Origin: Bradyrhizobium sp. SZCCHNS1050
Lineage (GTDB): Bacteria > Pseudomonadota > Alphaproteobacteria > Rhizobiales > Xanthobacteraceae
DNA: 64,000 nt
Direction: 5' to 3'
NCBI RefSeq assembly: GCF_032484785.1
Contig: NZ_JAUETR010000001.1
Coordinates: forward strand, 3,289,501-3,353,500
The position numbers and the translations under genes were made by a program. The notes below the pieces were generated by a model. It was not told where the DNA came from. It was given only the letters and a program-made list of their open reading frames with translations, and did not search any database. Numbering within the stretch: the stretch's first letter is position 1; each line of letters begins with the position of its first letter. Below, in pieces: positions 57,562-64,000 of this stretch.

Positions 57562-58793
57562 ATGGCGCATCCAGTGGGCCGCCCGACGGCACTGAAGGGT
57601 GCGAAGGTCAAGAAGCCCGGCATGTACGCCGACGGAGCCTCTATCTGCAGGTTACAGGCGACGGCGAAAACACGCCTGCCAAATCCTGGATCTTCCGCTT
57701 CACCCTTCGCGGCCGCTCCCGCGAAATGGGCCTCGGTTCTTTCTCGATCTTTGGGCTGGCCGAAGCGCGCGCAAAGGCGGCCGAGTGCCGACGGCAGGTT
57801 TACGAAGGTATCGATCCGATTGAGGCTCGCCGAGCGCACCGCGCCCAGGCTGCCCTTGAGGCAGCCGCCGCGCTGACCTTCAGGGAGTGCACCAAGTAGT
57901 ATCTCGCGGCTCACAGCGCCGGCTGGCGCAACGCCAAGCACGCGGCGCAGTGGAGCTCGACGCTTAAGACGTACGCCGAGCCGGCAATCGGGTCGCTTTC
58001 GGTTCACGGCATTGACACCGCGCTGGTGATGAAGATCATCGAGCCCTTGTGGGCGAAGAAGCCGGAAACGGCCTCGCGACTGCGCGGCCGAATCGAAGCC
58101 GTGCTCGATTGGGCGACGGTGCGCGGCTTTCGTCAGGGGGAGAATCCAGCGCGATGGCGCGGGCATCTCGACAAGCTGTTGCCGGCGCGCGCCAAGGTGC
58201 GCAAGGTCAAGCACCATGCGGCCTTGCCTTATGATGAACTACCCGCATTCATGACCGCGTTGCGCGCCCAGGACGGCGTTGCGGCACGGGCGCTCGAATA
58301 TCTGATTCTCACTGCGGCGCGCACCGGCGAGGTGATCGGCGCGCGACCTGAAGAGATCAAAGACAAGGTCTGGACGGTACCGGCCGGTCGCATGAAGGCT
58401 AGTAAGGAGCACCGCGTTCCATTGTCCGCAACGGCGTTCGCCATCATCGAGAAGCTGCGCAAGGAGCAGGGCGGAATATTCCTGTTTCCGGGCGGCAAGC
58501 CTGACAAGCCGCTCAGCAACATGGCCATGCTGGCACTGCTCGACCGGATGGACCGTTCCGACATCACGGCCCATGGCTTTCGCTCGACCTTCCGGGACTG
58601 GGCCGCCGAATGCACGAACTATCCGAATGAAGTGGTTGAGATAGCGCTGGCTCACATGATCAACAGCAAGGTCGAGGCGGCTTACCGCCGTGGTGACTTG
58701 TTCGAGAAGCGCAAGGCGCTGATGTCGGACTGGGCCGAATTTTGCATGGCAAACAACAGTGCGGATCGGGCCATCATCGCGATCCGCGCATGA
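57562..58793 (+). pseudogene. P4-type site-specific integrase, broken
   Basis: A tyrosine recombinase of the phage P4/DUF4102 type, next to tRNA-Arg. The start ATGGCGCATCCAGTGG encodes MAHPVGRPTALKGAKVKKPGMYADG. At 57637-57638 one base is missing from the expected GGC codon, so the frame shifts; the new frame continues SLYLQVTGDG and KSWIFRFTLRGRSREMGLG. At 57897-57899 a TAG interrupts ECTK-YLAAHSAGWRNAKHAAQ in the same frame. The catalytic half remains intact: ARTGEVIGAR, HGFRSTFRDW and LAHMINSKVEAAYRRGD. So two separate lesions have inactivated it. Confidence 0.85.
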
Positions 58794-58868
58794 ATTGCCC
58801 ATTGCCTGTCTTGCGATGTGTATCGCTCCGCTGCTGCCGGAGCGTGGGCGGCGCTGTCCTATGTCCAT

Positions 58869-58916
58869 GTAGGCTCATAGCCCGCGGGTCGTTGGTTTAA
58901 ATCCAACCCCGCAACC
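58869..58916 (+). pseudogene. 3'-half relic of a CAT-anticodon tRNA (tRNA-Met type)
   Basis: GTAGG-CTCATAG-CCCGC gives an anticodon arm with CAT in the loop. GTTGG-TTTAAAT-CCAAC is a perfect T-arm, and GCAACC at the end resembles the initiator tRNA-Met acceptor. No 5' half precedes it. A 3' tRNA fragment of this sort is what integration at a tRNA leaves behind. It lies 75 bp after the integrase relic. Confidence 0.55.
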
Positions 58917-59161
58917 TATTTTCCTTATTGCAACTCTAGCTTTTGCCGCGCGGCGCCGTATGTCCTCGGTACGTTTAAGACCTGCGTTCGACAGAGGCGA
59001 CGATGATGGAAGAGCAAAAGGAGGAGAAGGTGCCGAACCTTACGAACAGTTCAACGAATCTGTTATGAGGGCGTGGCGTGTTTGACTGCATCGAATTCTC
59101 ATGAACGACCCTCGTACCCATCCAGTCGATTGTGCTGACAGAGATCCAGGGTGATGAGCCA

Positions 59162-59935
59162 ATGGTGGACAGGCGTTTGTTGTACGCGGCGTACAGGCTC
59201 TCCACGATACATTCTGCTCCCGATGGATCGTCAAAGGAGGTCCATGGAACTTGCTTTCTCATTAAATCAGAGGCGTCCTTGTTCGCTGTGACGAACAGGC
59301 ACAATCTGGATCTCGCCTTCAAGGACCACGCTTGGCTCGGTTATAAGTTCGAGGCGTTCAAAATATCCGGTTATTCAGACAATGAGCATTACTATGAAAC
59401 CATTCCAAGAAGCCTCGCGCGCTTCATCTTTGCAGCAAATTCGGGGGAAGACGTTGCGGTGTTCGATCTCACCGACGGGCAAATGCAGTACCTCCGCCGC
59501 AGGAAACCGGCAGAGGCGCCCGGAACGGTGGTCGGACCGCCGGCCCTTTTCAGTGCCGAGATTGATATGCTAGCGACGGACGACGATCTACGGCGACTTG
59601 CGCCAGGAGCGCAAATATTGATGCCGAGCTACTCATTACACTATGACAGAAGTAGCGAGCGGCCTGTGATGCGGGGAGGAATTGTTTCGAGCGATCCCGC
59701 TAGCGATTATCAAACCGAGGGACAGGAGCCCGCTAGGCGCGTGCTGCTCCAAGTGCAATCTGCCTCCGGAGCTTCTGGCGCGCCTGTCTTCGCCCAACTG
59801 GATGCTGAGGCCGTGCTACTTGGTGTAAACGCTGGCCAGCTTTTGATTGGCGGGTTGCCGTCCGGCTTCTCGTATTGCTTCAAAGCGCAATGCATTCGCG
59901 AATGCATTCAGAATCTGATCGCCCTGCGAGGGTAG
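59162..59935 (+). CDS. Trypsin-like serine peptidase-fold protein
   Basis: A 257-residue protein with a chymotrypsin-like fold and no signal peptide, so probably cytoplasmic. The catalytic triad is visible: His 47 in FAVTNRHNLD, Asp 97 in GEDVAVFDL and Ser 205 in SGASGAPVF (GxSGxPV). Strands GTCFLIKSEASLFAV and VLLGVNAGQLL fit the barrel. The start is ATG 59162 with AGGGTGA upstream; GTG 59132 is an alternative. It is convergent with the giant gene ending at 60089, 153 bp away. A cytoplasmic trypsin-like protein in an island suggests a conflict or defence role, which is inference. Confidence 0.75.
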   Translation: MVDRRLLYAAYRLSTIHSAPDGSSKEVHGTCFLIKSEASLFAVTNRHNLDLAFKDHAWLGYKFEAFKISGYSDNEHYYETIPRSLARFIFAANSGEDVAVFDLTDGQMQYLRRRKPAEAPGTVVGPPALFSAEIDMLATDDDLRRLAPGAQILMPSYSLHYDRSSERPVMRGGIVSSDPASDYQTEGQEPARRVLLQVQSASGASGAPVFAQLDAEAVLLGVNAGQLLIGGLPSGFSYCFKAQCIRECIQNLIALRG

Positions 59936-60088
59936 CTCCTCCTTGCTTCCGTATTCGATGGTGCCGCAGAAGTTTTCGGAACATGGCAGTCAAGGAATTT
60001 CGATCGCACGATGAATCCGTTCGCCAGCGCACTGCTTTCCAATTCGACGTAAGTCAGGCTGCTCGATTCTACTGAGCGCCGACATTCT

Positions 60089-63000
60089 CTAGTGCTGCTC
60101 TGATAGAGCTCGATATCTCTCCCTGAAACTAAACCGGGCGTGCTGCTCAAGCTTCGAAATCGCCGCATCATCCGCCGCATTCTTCGAATATGTGGCGACT
60201 CCCAAAGCCTCATCAACCACGGCAATGATCCACGAGTGGGTAAATGTGCCGCCAGTTCCGTGTTCATCGTACTTCTTTTCGCGGTAATGCTGCAATTTGA
60301 CGAGTAACACTAGGCGCTGCGCTTTCGCAGCGAGCAACTCCCTCATAAATTGCGCGTCGCAATATAGTGCGTCACCCTGTTCGCGATCCGCTCGTCGTCC
60401 ATGGCCGGTGTGCCGACCCCAAGCGAGTGATTGAAAGGCATGCCGGCCAGTAGGCTCATTCCAAGCGGTTTGCCATGCGCCGGTTGCCCTCAACCTACGC
60501 TCCTTAATGGTCCGACCAGCTGGGCAATGACGAGCAAGCGCAGAGCGCGACCCCAGCGGATCGTCTTCGTCTAGCTTACATTCCGCTTCTCGATTGAATG
60601 TCCAAGGCTCCAGCGGAGCGTATTCGTCGCCTAGACGATCGTCAGGATGATGATCGGGCAACCACATGTGGAATTCCGAGGAAGTAGTTAGGCTCCGAGC
60701 AGCCAGATCGCTATCTCCTTCAGGCACGAGAGCGGACATAATCGAGACGCTCACATTGTCCGGCGAACTCCACGAGCCCGCCACTATCAATCGATCATCC
60801 ACGGAGAGGTTGGCTCCGATCCCTGCAAGGGATAAGAGCAAAGTGGAATCGTGAGCAGGTGTATCCTTGTTTCCATTACCCGCGATAAGGTCGTGCTGAG
60901 CAAACGAAGGATAAAGACTCGTTCCATCGGCTAACCAAAGTCCGTCTTTTCTCGTAATAGAAAAGCGTGCAACAAAGTCCTCCCAAGGATCTTCCCACTC
61001 ATGGGCCTTTTGCAGGGGGGTGGTCAGGAGAAGTTGTCCGCCCACGATCGCGAGAGCATGCCATGCGAGATACGTACCATAATTGTGATACTCGTCGGCA
61101 GTCCCCAAGTTGTAGTTGCGCGTATCTCCTCGCTTTGGACGGCCGGCGAAATCGTACATCGACTTCACATTTTGGTCCCAGCCTCGTATGCACGTGACGA
61201 GTTGATCGCGGATTTGCCAATCGGGCATTCCAAATAGACGACCAAGTCTGCCCGGTTGATACTTTTCGAAATCATATTCGAAACCAAAATCAGGCGTTGG
61301 CTCTGGGATGTCATTTGGCCGTTTAGAATATCGCGCCGCCGAATGCTTGGAGGGATCTCCTACAAGTTGGAACTGCGAAGCGTTAATTCCAGCCAAAGAC
61401 CTTGCGAGTTGTCGAGCGTTGCGATCTCTCTTGCCTTTAGTGATCGCGAGCAGCGCGCGCTTTGCGGCCTCACGCATTCCCACATGAGGGAAACCATCAT
61501 TCAAAGCGATCGCCTGAAGTTCGTTGGTAAACTGCGCGACCTGCTCTGGAAAGTCGAGTGCCACGCGGCCGATCGCGATAAGGAGCCATAGTCGCGCGTG
61601 CAGAACAAAAAATGGCAACGATCGATCTTGGAAGGGGCCCGCGTCAGAATCCTTGGAACACGCAAATAAATGAGTGATTACTTCCCACTTTCCCAGGCGT
61701 GCCAATTCCCGGACGGCGTGGGCGGCGCGCCATCGCATGGCTGCTTCTGGTGCGCCGAGGCAAAGCCATACGAGCCCTGCCACGGTACGAAGTTCGTTCT
61801 CGCCCGGATCAAGCTCGCCACGCCATGCTCCATCCCCCACGTTATCGGCCAATCGTGCTGTACCACTATCCATCAATCTTTCGAGGGCTTTCTTGGCGAC
61901 GGCCGGATCTGCCTTCTCCGAGAGCAGCGTCCCCAGATTGAGCCAGGTGGTCGAGGCTGCATCTATATCCCGAGTAGTTGCCGCCTCCACAAGCTTCATG
62001 GCGAGCTCCCATCTAGGTCGCCCGGAAACCTCCGCAAGTTTGTTAAGTTCCCAATTAAAGCCCCACGACTTCCCGAGCAATTCCGCTGCATGATCTTGGA
62101 TGAGCCTGCCACCAGCGGCGAGACTATCTAAGCCGGAAGGCGAGTCCGGCTTCCAATCGCGTTTAGTGTCTTCTAGTAGCGCGTTCTTTGTGAAGAGTTC
62201 CGCGTTCCTCGCTCCAAGCAGCGCTTCGATGTGTCTGCCGCGATCACCATACGACACTCGAGCCCTCAGTCGCTCGAATGCGAACTGCTTAAGCTCTAAT
62301 GCTCCGTCCAGTTCGGATATTGTGTCTAGGAGCGCTTCAAGTGAAGCTGGATCTAACGGGTCAGTATGCTCCACTTTCATTGTGATGGTGGCTCGCTTAT
62401 CGGGTTTTTCTCGATGCATGTCGGGCTGACCCGCCAGAGGTGGCGTATTTCGGTCAACGGTACGACGGTGAGAAGCCCGGTCCCTAAGGTCATCCAACTT
62501 ACTTCTGACTGATGCGAAGACTTGTGGCGAGCTTTCGAGAACTGCGCGTACCTCATCGAGCCGATAATAATTACCAGAAGGGTGCGCGCGCTCGTAGGCG
62601 CGCAAAACGTCAGAGAAGAGTGCGACGCTTGCTCCGACGTCGATAAGGGACTGGCACAAGTCTTTCCAGCCCCAATCCCACATCTCAACAAGGTCAACTA
62701 ACCCCAGCATGCCGACGGCGCTTTCTGGCGAGAGAAGTCGATCGCGAACCAAGAAGCACAGCGCAGGCGGAAGCGTTAGTTCTAGATCTACTTTGTCTCG
62801 ATCATGCCAGCGTCCGATCTGGGCAAGGTAGCGAAGTCCCCAGATCCGAGAGAACGCTTGGCCAGTCAGCGCCCACGGAAACTTGCGCGAGTCATAGTTG
62901 TTCAGCTCGCAAACCTTGGCGACTCGGAGGGCTGAGATCGAGCTGAGGGGGCCACTGCGAATCGATGTAGAAAACGCAAGGAGCTCATTTGTGAAGCCAT

Positions 63001-64000
63001 AGTCACCGGAACCTATTGCGTCGAGCTCGGTAAGGCCTCGGTGAAAAATCGCCCGCGCTTCGTTTTCATCCGCGGGCAGAATTGCTCTTGCCAGCTGCGC
63101 GAACAGGGCAGCACGGCCGGTCACATCGTCTTCGTTCTGTATGCTATTGACCGCCTCAACGGCCAGCCTACCGGCGGTTATCTTGCCGGTCGCTTGGTTT
63201 GCAAGTTGGGAGATGAATTGGAGACGCCAGGCAATAGGATAGGCGTTGCTGCTTTCCGCGCAGGTAGCAAATCGAGCTGCGGAGTGCGAGTTGACCTGCC
63301 CAAGGGCGGTCAAAATAGCGGTCCCAGTCGATGAGTACAAATCGTCCAAGAACTGTTTCTTGGTGTTGAAATCGTACGATCTCTCCTTGGGCGCATTCTG
63401 ATAGTTCGCCCAAGCGTCGAAGAAAGCGTTGATCCTCGTCTCAACTTCGCGTTCGTCTCTGGCGGTGACAATGGCGACCAAATCGCGGACCAACTGCAGC
63501 ACTGATTTGACTTCACTCCGTATCCGTCGGGGTGCGTCTTCCAAGTCTGATGGCGAAAGGGTGCGATCCTTAGGTTTGTCTTCTCCCTTGGATTTTGTTT
63601 TCTTTTCATCAAGCTTCTTAAGTAATAGGCTTATCTGATCCGTCTCTGCTGCCGGACAGGTCTCATCGTTGATCAAGCCGTAGAGCTCGGAGGGCAAACA
63701 TTCAAATAGCGTCGGCTCCCTGTTCTCTGCAGCTGCTCGCGCCGCGACAGAGAGCGCCCACGGAACGATGTAATGAGCAGACCAGGGATGGTGAAGGGAG
63801 TAGAATTGATATCTGCGCGGCGAGGCATGTTCGATTATTGCGATCGCCTCCTTTCCCAAGCCCAAATGGGCAGCGCGCAAAGCGCATCGGATCAAGGCCA
63901 TTCGGTAACTGTTTTGCTCTCCTCGCATTTCGAAGTCGTCGCCGATTTGGTCGGTATTTTTCGCAACAGAAACGACACGTCGGAGCAATTTGCGGCTGAC
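60089..64000 (-). CDS. Giant helical-repeat protein, C-terminal 1303 residues visible (N-terminus outside window)
   Basis: The frame is open to the right edge, so the N-terminal part and any effector or NTPase domain are missing. The visible part is mostly helical. Residues about 1-900 (counting from 63988) contain TPR/HEAT-like helix pairs such as ALFAQLARAILPADENEARA and AAMRWRAAHAVRELARLGKW. The end (about 930-1299) is richer in aromatics and strands (EYDFEKYQPGRLGRLFG; YHNYGTYLAWHALAIVGG; FTHSWIIAVVDEALGV). I do not recognise the family with certainty. Large proteins with long helical sensor ends are typical of STAND/NACHT-type defence ATPases, so that is the leading guess. Codon use seems less GC-rich than the core genome. 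Confidence 0.6.
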   Translation of the reverse strand, partial: VSRKLLRRVVSVAKNTDQIGDDFEMRGEQNSYRMALIRCALRAAHLGLGKEAIAIIEHASPRRYQFYSLHHPWSAHYIVPWALSVAARAAAENREPTLFECLPSELYGLINDETCPAAETDQISLLLKKLDEKKTKSKGEDKPKDRTLSPSDLEDAPRRIRSEVKSVLQLVRDLVAIVTARDEREVETRINAFFDAWANYQNAPKERSYDFNTKKQFLDDLYSSTGTAILTALGQVNSHSAARFATCAESSNAYPIAWRLQFISQLANQATGKITAGRLAVEAVNSIQNEDDVTGRAALFAQLARAILPADENEARAIFHRGLTELDAIGSGDYGFTNELLAFSTSIRSGPLSSISALRVAKVCELNNYDSRKFPWALTGQAFSRIWGLRYLAQIGRWHDRDKVDLELTLPPALCFLVRDRLLSPESAVGMLGLVDLVEMWDWGWKDLCQSLIDVGASVALFSDVLRAYERAHPSGNYYRLDEVRAVLESSPQVFASVRSKLDDLRDRASHRRTVDRNTPPLAGQPDMHREKPDKRATITMKVEHTDPLDPASLEALLDTISELDGALELKQFAFERLRARVSYGDRGRHIEALLGARNAELFTKNALLEDTKRDWKPDSPSGLDSLAAGGRLIQDHAAELLGKSWGFNWELNKLAEVSGRPRWELAMKLVEAATTRDIDAASTTWLNLGTLLSEKADPAVAKKALERLMDSGTARLADNVGDGAWRGELDPGENELRTVAGLVWLCLGAPEAAMRWRAAHAVRELARLGKWEVITHLFACSKDSDAGPFQDRSLPFFVLHARLWLLIAIGRVALDFPEQVAQFTNELQAIALNDGFPHVGMREAAKRALLAITKGKRDRNARQLARSLAGINASQFQLVGDPSKHSAARYSKRPNDIPEPTPDFGFEYDFEKYQPGRLGRLFGMPDWQIRDQLVTCIRGWDQNVKSMYDFAGRPKRGDTRNYNLGTADEYHNYGTYLAWHALAIVGGQLLLTTPLQKAHEWEDPWEDFVARFSITRKDGLWLADGTSLYPSFAQHDLIAGNGNKDTPAHDSTLLLSLAGIGANLSVDDRLIVAGSWSSPDNVSVSIMSALVPEGDSDLAARSLTTSSEFHMWLPDHHPDDRLGDEYAPLEPWTFNREAECKLDEDDPLGSRSALARHCPAGRTIKERRLRATGAWQTAWNEPTGRHAFQSLAWGRHTGHGRRADREQGDALYCDAQFMRELLAAKAQRLVLLVKLQHYREKKYDEHGTGGTFTHSWIIAVVDEALGVATYSKNAADDAAISKLEQHARFSFRERYRALSEQH

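Noticed and set aside
58800..58916. Complete tRNA gene at the CAT-anticodon arm
   Set aside because: No D-arm or 5' acceptor strand can be found upstream; only the 3' half is present.

Overview
The window looks like chromosomal DNA from a Bradyrhizobium-type alphaproteobacterium (Nitrobacteraceae, close to Bradyrhizobium or Rhodopseudomonas). Supporting signs are high GC with GC-rich third codon positions, the order ptsH / EIIA-Man / short hprK / chvG / chvI near pckA, alphaproteobacterial LexA (GAAC-N7-GAAC) and CtrA (TTAA-N7-TTAA) boxes, and many GTCAT-ended palindromic repeats in the intergenic gaps. Most of positions 1-57000 is core genome. This assignment is from reading only; no search was run.

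Region by region. 1-1.6 kb: the end of a membrane glycosyltransferase and an Imm-5-like protein. 1.7-5.8 kb: a regulatory phosphotransferase and two-component block on the minus strand (chvI, chvG, hprK, EIIA-Man, ptsH), followed after a flavin-type protein and a 0.7-kb gap by pckA. 9-18 kb: thioesterase, glgP, two divergent hypothetical genes around a LexA-like box, a DUF2865 protein, pyrE, a GST, a LysE exporter and a GT87 mannosyltransferase-like protein. 18.2-19.2 kb: gene-free, repeat-rich DNA. 19-34 kb: polA with a degenerate proofreading domain, a divergent LysR / quinone reductase pair, an acyltransferase, ugd, hrpB, an aspartic protease, a phosphomannomutase, a chemoreceptor with a small membrane protein, and an Lrp regulator. 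34-39 kb: nudC, HIT, SRP RNA, dnaX, ybaB, recR. 39-48.7 kb: an AmpG-like permease, rmuC (LexA- and CtrA-like boxes in its divergent promoter), def-fmt-truA, dapE, DUF805, dapD and a HAD nucleotidase. 49-56.7 kb: a DUF1036 protein, argB, DUF423, yihA (engB), yidC, rnpA, rpmH (missed by simple ORF calling; GTG start) and an orphan sensor kinase.

From 57.0 kb the character changes. An intact tRNA-Arg(ACG) is followed by a P4-type integrase broken by one frameshift and one nonsense codon, a 3'-half relic of a CAT-anticodon tRNA, a trypsin-like peptidase with a visible His/Asp/Ser triad, and a very large minus-strand protein (more than 1300 residues) that runs off the window. The coding there looks less GC-rich than the core. 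This is best read as a fossilised genomic island at tRNA-Arg. Its peptidase and giant helical-repeat protein are the best candidates for an undescribed, possibly defence-related, system, but the diagnostic N-terminus lies beyond base 64000.

How the genes work together: HPr, EIIA-Man, HprK and ChvGI form a regulatory phosphorelay next to gluconeogenic pckA. dapD and dapE serve lysine/peptidoglycan synthesis. def/fmt handle the initiator formyl group. yidC/rnpA/rpmH is the classical membrane-insertase/RNase P/L34 cluster. ffs-dnaX-ybaB-recR joins protein targeting with replication and repair.
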